Assembly: GCF_003725415.1 (NCBI RefSeq)
Contig: NZ_RJQC01000003.1
Span: 33,861-97,860 of the forward strand
DNA: 64,000 nt
DNA from: Absicoccus porci
GTDB taxonomy: Bacteria > Bacillota_I > Bacilli_A > Erysipelotrichales > Erysipelotrichaceae
Reading direction: 5' to 3'
The first letter of the stretch is position 1; every line of letters starts with the position of its first letter. The translations under genes and the position numbers were made by a program. This document shows, in pieces, positions 17,047 to 25,160 of the stretch. The notes under the pieces were generated by a model, which saw only the letters and a list, made by a program, of their open reading frames with translations, was not told where the DNA came from and searched no databases.

Positions 17047-17951
17047 TGTCAAATAATTCAGAAGATGCGATTCGTGCACTGAATGCATGGTTAGATCAAC
17101 ATGAAGATGAAGTGGCCGATGGAGATGTCGATGAAATTTTACAGCAGTTTCTAGCGGAATATAATGCTGTAGAAAGTCTAACGAACAATGAGCAGGCACA
17201 TGCTTTATTCGAACAAGCGATGGAACAGGAAACGGCACCAGAAGCAGAAAAACTGTTAAAAGAAGCGGTTGAATTGGATCCTGATTTTCTCGATGCGAAA
17301 ACGGAATTGGTCCATATTCAATACGATGATCCGATTGATCAGATTCATCAATGGTTGAATCTTTTGCATGAAGAAAAAGAAAAGCTGAAAGCCGATGGTT
17401 ATTTTGATAAAGAAAATATTGGCGATTTTTGGCTGATTATTGAAACGCGTCCTTATATGCGTACGTTATATACGTTAGCTAAACAATATCTCGATATGGA
17501 ATCGTATACGTTAGCGATTGACATTTTAGAAGATATGATCGAATTGGATACGGATGATCATCTGGGTGCTCGATTTGATTTAGCTGGATGTTATATGATG
17601 ATGGAAGATGCGGAAAGTCTCAATCAGCTATTTGATCAATATGAAGGCTCCGGTAGTGTTTCGATGATCTTTTTCCAAGCCATAACAGCGTATCGCATTG
17701 GTGATTATGATTTAGCACGTGCCGACATTTTACGATTGAATGATACAATTCCAGAATTTAGTGTCTTTGTATCCGGTGATTTAAAGGATGAAGATCTGGA
17801 TGAAAATGTTCAATATGGTATCTATGAACCAGGCACCATTGAAGAAATCATGTGTAATATGACACCCTTCTTTCTGGTTTTAGAAAACGAAGCATTGCTT
17901 ATTTTTATGAATCAATGTTTAGATCAAATTGATAATTCACCCTTAAATTAG
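17043..17951 (+). CDS. TPR-like repeat protein
   Basis: 302 aa, acidic. Helical repeats are visible (HALFEQAMEQ ... EAEKLLKEAVELDPDFLDAKTEL ... YTLAIDILEDMIELDTDDHLGARFDLAGCYMMM), typical of tetratricopeptide repeats used for protein contacts. No signal peptide or catalytic motif. Overlaps the HD gene (ATGATG at 17043), suggesting coupled expression. Partner unknown. Confidence 0.7.
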   Translation: MMSNNSEDAIRALNAWLDQHEDEVADGDVDEILQQFLAEYNAVESLTNNEQAHALFEQAMEQETAPEAEKLLKEAVELDPDFLDAKTELVHIQYDDPIDQIHQWLNLLHEEKEKLKADGYFDKENIGDFWLIIETRPYMRTLYTLAKQYLDMESYTLAIDILEDMIELDTDDHLGARFDLAGCYMMMEDAESLNQLFDQYEGSGSVSMIFFQAITAYRIGDYDLARADILRLNDTIPEFSVFVSGDLKDEDLDENVQYGIYEPGTIEEIMCNMTPFFLVLENEALLIFMNQCLDQIDNSPLN

Positions 17952-17952
17952 C

Positions 17953-18039
17953 TTGTAAAATTGTCAGATTTGTATATAATAGTAGACAAATATAAGCAAA
18001 CCAAAGAGGGTATATGGAAAAACCATATACTCTCTTTTT
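17953..18039 (+). promoter_or_regulatory. Promoter and terminator-like hairpin upstream of the first aminotransferase
   Basis: TTGTAA (17953-17958), 16 bases, TATAAT (17975-17980). Then comes a strong stem, AGAGGGTATATGG (18005-18017) with CCATATACTCTCT (18023-18035), ending in five T. The RBS AAGGAGG follows at once. The hairpin lies between promoter and gene, so it looks like an attenuator. No leader peptide is evident. Confidence 0.6.
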
Positions 18040-18062
18040 GCGTTCAAGGAGGATTCTATTTT

Positions 18063-19418
18063 ATGTTAAAAGATGCATTACCAGAAATCAAAACAAGGAC
18101 ATTGCCCGGTCCTAAAGCCCAAGTCATTCTTGATCGTCGCCACAAAGTCGTTCCAGATGCGATTGGATGTCCATATCCATGTGTCATTTCTCGTGGAGAA
18201 GGAGCCATGATCGAAGATGTAGATGGCAACCTGTTCTTAGACTGGGTTGGTGGTGTTGGTGTTCTAAATATTGGATATTCTCAACCAGAAGTCGTCGAAG
18301 CCGTTAAAAATCAAGCGGATAAATATTTCCATTCGATGATGAATGTTACAACGCATGAAGGCTATATTTCTTTAGCTGAAAAATTATGTGAGATTGCTCC
18401 TGTCAAAGGCGAAGAAAAGAAAGCCTATTTTGCGAATTCCGGTGCTGAAGCTGATGAAAATGCTGTAAAGATTGCGAAAGCATTTACGAAACGTCCCAAT
18501 GTGATTGTCTTCTCTGGTGCTTTCCATGGTCGTACATTAATGACTATGGCGATGACTTCAAAGAAAGCCTATGCCGTGGATATGGGACCTTTCCCAGATG
18601 GTGTCTATCGTGCGAAATTCCCTTATTATTATCGTCGTCCAGAAGGTATGCCGGATGAAGCTTTGGTCGATTACTACATGGATTCAATCAAAGATGTATT
18701 TGAACAGTGTGGTGCTGCCAATACGATTGCTGCTATGGTCGTAGAACCACTCCAAGGTGAAGGTGGTTTTATTCCGGCACCATTGGAATGGGTCAAAGCC
18801 GTCCGTCAGATTTGTGATGAAAATGGCATCTTGTTGGTGGCTGATGAAGTACAATCTGGTTTCTGCCGTACGGGAAAAATGTTTGCGAGTGAATATTGGC
18901 AAGAAGTAGGGGTACAGCCAGATATCATTGCGACAGCGAAATCCATTGCGGGTGGGGTACCACTTTCAGCCATCGTTGCCCGTAAAGAAATTATGGATGC
19001 ACCAGCACCAGGCACAATTGGTGGTACTTTCTGTGGAAATGCGTTGGCTTGCGCAGCTGCTTTAAAAGTCATTGAAGTCATGGAACGGGATCATTTAGCG
19101 GATCGTTCAATGGAAATTGGTCAAAAAGTAATGGACCGTTATCATAAAATGCAAGAAAAATATCCTTGTATTGGCGATGTCCGTGGTTTAGGCGGAATGG
19201 TCGGTATCGAATTTGTGAAGGATGGAAAAGAGCCAGATCCAGACTTAACAAAAACAATCATTTCATATTGTGCAAATCATGGCTTGTTAGTGGAAGGAGC
19301 GGGCACATATAGTAATGTCATTCGTTTCTTAGCGCCATTGGTCATGACCGATGCCCAATTGGAAGCAGGACTTGACATTATGGAGCAAGCCATTGCCTAT
19401 GGATTACATCAGTCATAA
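18063..19418 (+). CDS. Class III aminotransferase, GabT-like
   Basis: 451 aa PLP enzyme. Marks: YFANSGAEADENAVKIAK, FSGAFHGRTLMTM, VVEPLQGEGGF, LVADEVQSGFCRTGKM and IATAKSIAGGVPLSA with the PLP lysine, then GGTFCGNALACAAAL. Overall it is closest to 4-aminobutyrate aminotransferases, which convert GABA plus 2-oxoglutarate to succinate semialdehyde and glutamate. Relatives also use putrescine, beta-alanine or 5-aminovalerate. The adjacent PuuR-like regulator and downstream permease and dehydrogenase support amine or omega-amino-acid catabolism. Confidence 0.85.
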   Translation: MLKDALPEIKTRTLPGPKAQVILDRRHKVVPDAIGCPYPCVISRGEGAMIEDVDGNLFLDWVGGVGVLNIGYSQPEVVEAVKNQADKYFHSMMNVTTHEGYISLAEKLCEIAPVKGEEKKAYFANSGAEADENAVKIAKAFTKRPNVIVFSGAFHGRTLMTMAMTSKKAYAVDMGPFPDGVYRAKFPYYYRRPEGMPDEALVDYYMDSIKDVFEQCGAANTIAAMVVEPLQGEGGFIPAPLEWVKAVRQICDENGILLVADEVQSGFCRTGKMFASEYWQEVGVQPDIIATAKSIAGGVPLSAIVARKEIMDAPAPGTIGGTFCGNALACAAALKVIEVMERDHLADRSMEIGQKVMDRYHKMQEKYPCIGDVRGLGGMVGIEFVKDGKEPDPDLTKTIISYCANHGLLVEGAGTYSNVIRFLAPLVMTDAQLEAGLDIMEQAIAYGLHQS

Positions 19419-19953
19419 TATATCGACCAATTTAAAACGAATCCGACAAGCACGCAATTTGAGCCTCGACGTGATCGCGGAACAAACGGGCGTAAGCAAG
19501 AGCATGCTTTCTCAGATTGAGAGGGGAAGTGCTAATCCTTCCATTGGTGTCTTAGCGAAGATTACTAGTGGGATGCGAATTGAATTTGAAGATTTGATTC
19601 GTCCGCCAGCTTATGATACATGTATCGTGCATGTGAAAGATACGGTGCCAACCAAGGATGTAGAAGGACAATACAAAGTTTGGACGTGTTTTCCATTTCA
19701 GGATAATCATCAGATAGAAATATATCGAATCGAAATTTTACCAGGGAATTGTTATGAAGCCGGTAGTCATGGCACACATACTAGAGAATATATTACAATG
19801 TTGGAAGGAAATCTGGAAATAAAGGTAGGTGGAAACGCCTATCAAATGGGCAAGGGTGACGTATTCCGGTTTGAATCGGATCAGTCTCATGTTTATACGA
19901 ACATCGGTAAAGAGACATGTGTGTTTATGTCGTTCTTTGCAGACTATTCATAA
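19399..19953 (+). CDS. XRE-cupin transcriptional regulator, PuuR-like
   Basis: 184 aa. The N-terminal HTH (ISTNLKRIRQARNLSLDVIAEQTGVSKSMLSQIERG split over helices 1-4) is followed by a cupin domain (GSHGTHTREYITMLEGNLEI ... GDVFRFESDQSHVYTN). PuuR of E. coli, with the same architecture, represses putrescine-use genes. The start at 19399 overlaps gabT by 20 bases, so both come from one message. Likely operators are the ACAATATAT repeats upstream of the second aminotransferase. Confidence 0.85.
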   Translation: MDYISHNISTNLKRIRQARNLSLDVIAEQTGVSKSMLSQIERGSANPSIGVLAKITSGMRIEFEDLIRPPAYDTCIVHVKDTVPTKDVEGQYKVWTCFPFQDNHQIEIYRIEILPGNCYEAGSHGTHTREYITMLEGNLEIKVGGNAYQMGKGDVFRFESDQSHVYTNIGKETCVFMSFFADYS

Positions 19954-19975
19954 ATTAAATCCTTTCGTTTGCCAT

Positions 19976-20337
19976 AGGCGGAAACCCACTACCTTCAGAT
20001 GGTGGGGAAGCCTTGTTATGGTATAAAGATATTGAGCCATCTTTAAGAGAAAACCGTTAGTTCCGGCTCAGAACGAGGCACTCTTTGTCCTTTGGAAAGC
20101 ATATATGAGATTTAATGTGTTTGTACTGTATGGTAAGTTTTAGTACCTGACACAAACAATAACTACGAAATCGTAGTTGCAGCAGAGTAAACTTTGCTGC
20201 AAAGGGTGCTGTCAGCCACCCCATGATGTAACGCCACTTTAGATAGTAATATCTATTGGGTCAAAGGTCGGAGACGCAAGTCGTTAGTACGACTGGGCAG
20301 TTACAAGCCCATGACCTTTAGGTCATGGGTAGTTGAC
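19976..20337 (+). ncRNA. ORF-less structured element resembling IS200/IS605 omega-RNA (HEARO-like)
   Basis: About 360 bases without a gene but rich in hairpins. The left side has CCCACTACC-TTCAG-ATGGTGGGG (from 19985). Internal stems include ACTACGA/TCGTAGT and GCAGCA/TGCTGC. The right side has a perfect CCCATGACC (20308-20316)/GGTCATGGG (20321-20329) stem preceded by TTACAAG and followed by TAGTTGAC. Palindromes near both ends and this right-end form are typical of IS200/IS605-type elements carrying omega-RNA for TnpB or IscB. No TnpA, TnpB or IscB frame is present. It could be a non-autonomous copy or a retained RNA. Confidence 0.5.
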
Positions 20338-20340
20338 AAG

Positions 20341-20370
20341 CAGGGAATATCATATTTCCTGTTTTTTTTT
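20341..20370 (+). terminator. Terminator downstream of the structured element
   Basis: CAGGGAATAT (20341-20350) pairs with ATATTTCCTG (20352-20361) with one wobble and a tight loop, then a run of T. It may be the original terminator of the gabT-regulator message, now separated from it by the structured element. Confidence 0.65.
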
Positions 20371-20386
20371 AGCTTTATCTTGAAAC

Positions 20387-20421
20387 ACAATATATGTCTA
20401 TTTTCATGTACAATATATTGT
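20387..20421 (+). promoter_or_regulatory. Candidate operator repeats
   Basis: ACAATATATGT (20387-20397) and the perfect palindrome ACAATATATTGT (20410-20421) share the ACAATATAT core and are about two helical turns apart. They lie upstream of the promoter for the second aminotransferase and are candidates for binding the PuuR-like regulator. Confidence 0.4.
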
Positions 20422-20465
20422 TTGAAAAAGAATGAAAAAATGTAAAAAAATACTGAAAATGGGTA

Positions 20466-20556
20466 TTGAAAATGAAAAAAGCTTATGGTACAGTATGGAT
20501 GTACAAAATAAAAGACAAAGCAAAGGCGCTATTCAAAAGATTGAATAGCGCCTTTT
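20466..20556 (+). promoter_or_regulatory. Promoter and terminator-like hairpin upstream of the second aminotransferase
   Basis: TTGAAA (20466-20471), 17 bases, TACAGT (20489-20494). A perfect 15-bp stem follows: AAAGGCGCTATTCAA (20522-20536), loop AAGA, TTGAATAGCGCCTTT (20541-20555), then T. The RBS AGGAGG lies about 10 bases further. The architecture is the same as upstream of the first aminotransferase. No leader peptide or antiterminator pairing is obvious. Confidence 0.6.
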
Positions 20557-20578
20557 TGCTATTTAGGAGGAGCGAACA

Positions 20579-21808
20579 ATGAAACTAAAAGACACAGGAC
20601 TGACATTTGAAGACATTAAGGCAAAAGTCAACAAGTACATGATTGAAACATATGAACGTTTTGATTTCTTGGCTGAAACTGCCAAAGATCAGTACATGTA
20701 TGATGAAAATGGTACACCATACTTAGACTTCTATGCAGGTATTGCTGTTAACTCAGCAGGTAACTGTAACGAAAAAGTTGTAGCTGCTATCATAGATCAA
20801 TGTCAAGATATCATGCAAACATTCAACTATCCTTACACGATTCCTCAAGCTTTATTGGCTGAAAAAGTTTGTGAAACCATTGGTATGGATAAGATCTTCT
20901 TCCAAAACTCAGGTACAGAAGCAAACGAAGCCATGATCAAGATGGCTCGTAAATATGGTATCGAACATTATGGACCTAACCGTTATCATATCGTAACTGC
21001 AAAGAATGGTTTCCATGGTCGTACATTTGGTGCCATGTCAGCAACTGGACAGCCAGGTAATGCATGTCAAGTTGGATTTGGACCTATGACTTATGGATTC
21101 TCTTATGCGCCATATAATGATTTGGAAGCATTCAAAGATGCATGTAACGAAAATACAATTGCCATCATGGTTGAACCTGTGCAAGGTGAAGGTGGTGTGC
21201 ATCCCGCAACAAAAGAATTCTTAACCGGATTAAGAGAGTTCTGTGATGAAAAAGGCATGTTGTTGTTGATCGATGAAGTACAAACAGGATGGTGCCGTAC
21301 CGGAGCCGTTATGTCTTATATGAATTATGGTGTGAAACCAGATATCGTATCTATGGCAAAAGCCTTAGGAGGTGGAATGCCAATTGGTGCTATCTGTGCT
21401 ACCGAAGAAGTTTCAAAAGCATTTGATATGGGATCACACGGAACAACATTTGGTGGTCACCCAGTATGTTGTGCAGCTGCCTTAGCGGAAGTCAATGAAT
21501 TGTTAGATTGTGACTTAGCTGGCAATGCTAAGAAGATGGGTGATTACATCTGTGCAAAATTAGAAAAATTACCTCACGTTGTAGAAGTAAGACATCAAGG
21601 ATTATTAATTGGTGTTGAATTTGATGAAACAATTGGTAGTACGGATTTAAAGCATGAATGCTTACATCGTCATTTATTGACAACGGCCATTGGCCAACAT
21701 ATTCTTCGATTGATTCCACCACTAATCATCGATGAAAAAGATTGCAACAAAGCTGTCGAAATTATTGAAGAAAGCGTAATCGCTTTAGGCAAAGGAGCCG
21801 CTGATTAA
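20579..21808 (+). CDS. Class III aminotransferase (ArgD/GabT group)
   Basis: 409 aa. FYAGIAVNSAG, FFQNSGTEANEAMIKMAR, KNGFHGRTFGAMSATGQ, EPVQGEGGVHPA, LLLIDEVQTGWCRTG, MAKALGGGMPIGA with the PLP lysine, and GTTFGGHPVCCAAAL are all visible. The length suits acetylornithine/omega-amino-acid aminotransferases. No arginine genes are nearby. The neighbours (PuuR-like regulator, permease, Fe-ADH) suggest transamination of an amine or omega-amino acid to a semialdehyde. Confidence 0.88.
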   Translation: MKLKDTGLTFEDIKAKVNKYMIETYERFDFLAETAKDQYMYDENGTPYLDFYAGIAVNSAGNCNEKVVAAIIDQCQDIMQTFNYPYTIPQALLAEKVCETIGMDKIFFQNSGTEANEAMIKMARKYGIEHYGPNRYHIVTAKNGFHGRTFGAMSATGQPGNACQVGFGPMTYGFSYAPYNDLEAFKDACNENTIAIMVEPVQGEGGVHPATKEFLTGLREFCDEKGMLLLIDEVQTGWCRTGAVMSYMNYGVKPDIVSMAKALGGGMPIGAICATEEVSKAFDMGSHGTTFGGHPVCCAAALAEVNELLDCDLAGNAKKMGDYICAKLEKLPHVVEVRHQGLLIGVEFDETIGSTDLKHECLHRHLLTTAIGQHILRLIPPLIIDEKDCNKAVEIIEESVIALGKGAAD

Positions 21809-21838
21809 TTTCAGCGCTCCTTTGCGTCTTTTTTTTAA
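21797..21838 (+). terminator. Weak terminator after the second aminotransferase
   Basis: GGAG-C-CGCTGA pairs with TCAGCG-CTCC around the stop codon, followed after a short spacer by seven T. The gap to the next gene is short, so read-through is likely. Confidence 0.45.
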
Positions 21839-21853
21839 GAAAGGTGGAATTCT

Positions 21854-22468
21854 ATGGCAAAAAATATCATTATCACCGTTGGATGTGAGTATGGTTCCGG
21901 CGGACCGGAAATCGGTGAGAAAATCAGTAAAGATTTTGGAATCGCTTATTATGATCGTTCCATCATCGATAAGATCATTGAAGAAACCGGTATGTCAACG
22001 ACATTGGTGGAAGCAGCCGAAACCGGTCAAGATATCAAAGGACGAAGTCGTGAATTAGAAAAAAAAGCGAGTCCTACCAAATATCAAGTTTTGACCGATC
22101 GTGTGGTATATATTCAAACACAAATTATTAAGAAACTAGCCGATCGTGGACCTTGTGTATTCGTTGGTCGGTGTGCTGACTATGTATTAAAAGATCGTGA
22201 CAATGTCTTAAATGTGTTTGTGTATGCACCATATGAAGTACGTTTGAAAAAAGTAATCGATACACTGAATATCTCCAAAGAAGCAGCGGAGTATCGTGTA
22301 AAAACACAAGGTGAACAATTGCATGCACGTTATAAACAAATGACGGGTACCTATCGTGGTGATCGTCACAATCGACATTTATTGATTGACAGTTCGGTAC
22401 TTGGTATTGAGGATACCGCATTATTTATTGAAGACTTTGCGAATCGCGTGCTAGAAAAGAGGGATTAA
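21854..22468 (+). CDS. Cytidylate kinase-like family protein
   Basis: 204 aa. IIITVGCEYGSGGPEIGEKISKDFGIAYYDR is the family's P-loop-like N-terminus, and FVGRCADYVLKDR and a Lys/Arg-rich lid (YRVKTQGEQLHARYKQ) follow. These AAK6-type proteins resemble CMP kinases but usually stand apart from true Cmk; their substrates are mostly unknown. One base separates it from the permease gene, implying an operon with amino-acid/amine uptake. Confidence 0.8.
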   Translation: MAKNIIITVGCEYGSGGPEIGEKISKDFGIAYYDRSIIDKIIEETGMSTTLVEAAETGQDIKGRSRELEKKASPTKYQVLTDRVVYIQTQIIKKLADRGPCVFVGRCADYVLKDRDNVLNVFVYAPYEVRLKKVIDTLNISKEAAEYRVKTQGEQLHARYKQMTGTYRGDRHNRHLLIDSSVLGIEDTALFIEDFANRVLEKRD

Positions 22469-22469
22469 T

Positions 22470-24002
22470 ATGGCGAACCAGAAAACATCGGATTTTGATA
22501 AAGTATTAGGTGCTTGGGACATATTAGTTATCGCCTTTGGTGCCATGATTGGTTGGGGCTGGGTTGTCTCAACCGGTGATTGGATTAATACTGGCGGTGT
22601 CATTGGTACCGCTCTTGGCTTTGTTATTGGCGGCATCATGATCTTCTTTGTTGGTTTGACCTATGCCGAATTAACAGCAGCTATGCCACAATGTGGTGGT
22701 GAACATGTCTTTAGTCATAAAGCGATGGGTCCAATTGGATCTTTCATTTGTACCTGGGCCATTGTCTTAGGATATGTCAGTGTTGCTTGTTTCGAAGCTT
22801 GTGCCTTACCAACCATTATCACGTATATTTATCCTCCTTTTTTACAAGGTTATCTATATACAGTGGCTGGTTTTGATGTCTATGCTTCTTGGTTGATTGT
22901 TGCCGTTGTTGTTGCGTTATTGATCATGTGGATCAATATTCGCGGTGTCAAAGCAGCTGCGAATCTACAAACAATCTTAACTGTTATTATTGGTGTTTGT
23001 GGTATTTTGTTGATTGTTGCTTCTGTATTTACTGGTGATTCATCCAATCTACAAGGACATTTATTTAATAATGATATTGGTGTTGTGCAATCGGTATTCC
23101 AAGTTGCCCTTGTTACTCCATTCTTCTTTATTGGATTTGATGTTATTCCACAAGCAGCCGAAGAAATTAATGTAGATTTGAAGAAAATTGGTAAGATCTT
23201 GATCTTATCCATTGTCTTGGCTGTTTGTTTCTATGGCTTAGTTGTCTTAGCTGTAGGTTATGAATTAAATCATAGTGAAATCTTAAAAGCGATGGTAGGT
23301 AATGGTTTGGTTACCGCCGATGCGATGGCCAAAGCTTTCCATAGTACCATCATGGCAAAAGTATTGATCGTTGGTGGAATGTGTGGAATCGTTACCAGTT
23401 GGAACTCTTTCTTAATGGGTGGTTCTCGTGCAATGTATTCCATGGCTGAATCGTATATGATTCCTAAGACATTCGCAAAATTGCATCCAAAATATAAAAC
23501 ACCTGTCAATTCTTTATATTTAATTGGATTATTAACGGTATTAGCACCATTTGCAGGACGTCAAATGTTAGTATGGATCGTCAATGCAGGTAACTTTGGA
23601 TGTTGTTTAGCATACTGCATGGTTTCGGCTTCCTTCTTGATCTTACGTAAAACAAAACCGGATATGCCTCGTCCATACAAAGTAAAACATTATAAATTTA
23701 TAGGTATCATGGCTTGTATCATGTCTGGTTTCATGGTTGCTTGTTATTTGATCCCAGGTACAGGTGCAACGTTGGGCTTGCAAGAATGGTTGATGGCCGG
23801 TGGCTGGGTAGCCTTAGGCGTTGTCTTCTTCATTCAATCAAAAGCAAAATATGGTGAAAAATTTGATTCTTTAATTGAAATCATTTCTGATGAAGATGCA
23901 GCAGCATTACAAGAACCTACAGAAGAATTAGATGAAAAATTAGATCTTGCGATTGAATCAGCTATCGCAAGTGTATTAAATGATAAGGTGGTGAAACTAT
24001 AA
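22470..24002 (+). CDS. APC-family amino acid/amine permease
   Basis: 510 aa with about 12 hydrophobic helices. The N-terminal AFGAMIGWGWVVSTGDWI matches the APC substrate-binding helix 1 break. FIGFDVIPQAAEEIN is the conserved helix 6 region. The acidic C-terminal tail of about 50 residues is cytoplasmic. APC carriers take up amino acids, GABA or polyamines by symport or exchange. Position between two aminotransferases and an alcohol dehydrogenase suggests it imports their substrate. Confidence 0.88.
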   Translation: MANQKTSDFDKVLGAWDILVIAFGAMIGWGWVVSTGDWINTGGVIGTALGFVIGGIMIFFVGLTYAELTAAMPQCGGEHVFSHKAMGPIGSFICTWAIVLGYVSVACFEACALPTIITYIYPPFLQGYLYTVAGFDVYASWLIVAVVVALLIMWINIRGVKAAANLQTILTVIIGVCGILLIVASVFTGDSSNLQGHLFNNDIGVVQSVFQVALVTPFFFIGFDVIPQAAEEINVDLKKIGKILILSIVLAVCFYGLVVLAVGYELNHSEILKAMVGNGLVTADAMAKAFHSTIMAKVLIVGGMCGIVTSWNSFLMGGSRAMYSMAESYMIPKTFAKLHPKYKTPVNSLYLIGLLTVLAPFAGRQMLVWIVNAGNFGCCLAYCMVSASFLILRKTKPDMPRPYKVKHYKFIGIMACIMSGFMVACYLIPGTGATLGLQEWLMAGGWVALGVVFFIQSKAKYGEKFDSLIEIISDEDAAALQEPTEELDEKLDLAIESAIASVLNDKVVKL

Positions 24003-24004
24003 TT

Positions 24005-25117
24005 ATGAATTTTGATTTTTACGAACCAGTACATATTGTGTTTGGGGCAGGAAAAGTAGATACAATTGGTGATTATGCGAAAAAGTATGGTAAGAAGGCG
24101 TTGATCGTAACGGGTCGAAGCTCAGCAAAAAAATCTGGTCTTTATGATCGTGTAAAAGACGCATTAAAGGCAGAAGGTATTGATTCTGTACTCTTTGATG
24201 AAGTACGACAAAATCCTTTGACCACAACAGCACAAAAAGGAGCCGATATGGCGAAAGCCGAAGGCTGTGAATTGGTTGTAGCTTTGGGTGGTGGATCTAT
24301 CATGGATTGTGCCAAATCCATCGCGTTCTTAGCTGTCAATGATGGTGATATCAACGATTATATTTTTGGTCGAAAAGTAAGTGATGAAGCATTACCAATG
24401 ATCTTGGTTCCAACAACTTGTGGAACAGGAAGTGAAGGAAATGGATTTGCCGTATTAACCAATCCCGATACAGGCGATAAGAAAAGTTTACGAACTTCTG
24501 CCATCATTGCGAAAGTATCCATTGTGGATCCACAGTGCATGATGACGATGCCAAAGCATGTCCTAGCTTCCGTTGGTTTTGATGCTTTATGTCATTGTAT
24601 GGAAGCCTATACCGCAAACAATGCCCAACCATTTACGGATGCTCTTTCTTTAATGGGTATTCGCTATATTGTGGAAAGCTTAGTTCCGTTGTATGAAGGA
24701 TCCCAAGATGAAGATTTATGGGATAAGATGACATTGGCTGCCACAATTGGTGGTATGGTCATTGGCCAAGCCGGTGTTACGTTAGCGCATGGTATGGAAC
24801 ACCCGGCTAGTGGTTTAAAAGATATCGTCCATGGACAAGGATTGGCTTGTTTGACTCCATCAGTTATTGAAGCAACGATGTGTCCAAAATATGAAGATAT
24901 TGCAAAAATCTTTGGTACCGATGATTTGGTACAAGCTATCAAAGACTTGATTGCGAAGTTGGAATTGCCAACGAAATTATCTGATTTAGGATTGGAAGAA
25001 AAAGATATCGATTGGATGAGTGAGAACTGTATGAAAGTTTCCGCTGGAAACTTAGTCAATACACCTGTAAAAGTGGACATTGATTTGGTTCGTAAGTTAT
25101 ATCAAAAAGCAATGTAG
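24005..25117 (+). CDS. Iron-containing alcohol dehydrogenase, possible 4-hydroxybutyrate dehydrogenase
   Basis: 370 aa group III (Fe) ADH. VFGAGKVDTIG, LGGGSIMDCAKSIA (NAD phosphate site), PTTCGTGSEG and the metal ligands in GFDALCHCMEAY and HGMEHPASG...HGQG are present. It begins 3 bases after the permease stop. The length and GSEGN segment are compatible with 4-hydroxybutyrate dehydrogenases, which reduce the succinate semialdehyde made by GABA aminotransferase. This pathway is inferred from context, not proven by a diagnostic residue. Confidence 0.82.
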   Translation: MNFDFYEPVHIVFGAGKVDTIGDYAKKYGKKALIVTGRSSAKKSGLYDRVKDALKAEGIDSVLFDEVRQNPLTTTAQKGADMAKAEGCELVVALGGGSIMDCAKSIAFLAVNDGDINDYIFGRKVSDEALPMILVPTTCGTGSEGNGFAVLTNPDTGDKKSLRTSAIIAKVSIVDPQCMMTMPKHVLASVGFDALCHCMEAYTANNAQPFTDALSLMGIRYIVESLVPLYEGSQDEDLWDKMTLAATIGGMVIGQAGVTLAHGMEHPASGLKDIVHGQGLACLTPSVIEATMCPKYEDIAKIFGTDDLVQAIKDLIAKLELPTKLSDLGLEEKDIDWMSENCMKVSAGNLVNTPVKVDIDLVRKLYQKAM

Positions 25118-25129
25118 TAAAAATAAAAG

Positions 25130-25159
25130 AGACCGATGGTCATGAGCATCGGTCTTTCT
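25130..25159. terminator. Bidirectional terminator after the amine catabolic operon
   Basis: AGACCGATG (25130-25138) pairs with CATCGGTCT (25147-25155); T-rich on the plus side and A-rich on the other. It separates convergent genes. Confidence 0.85.
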
Positions 25160-25160
25160 T

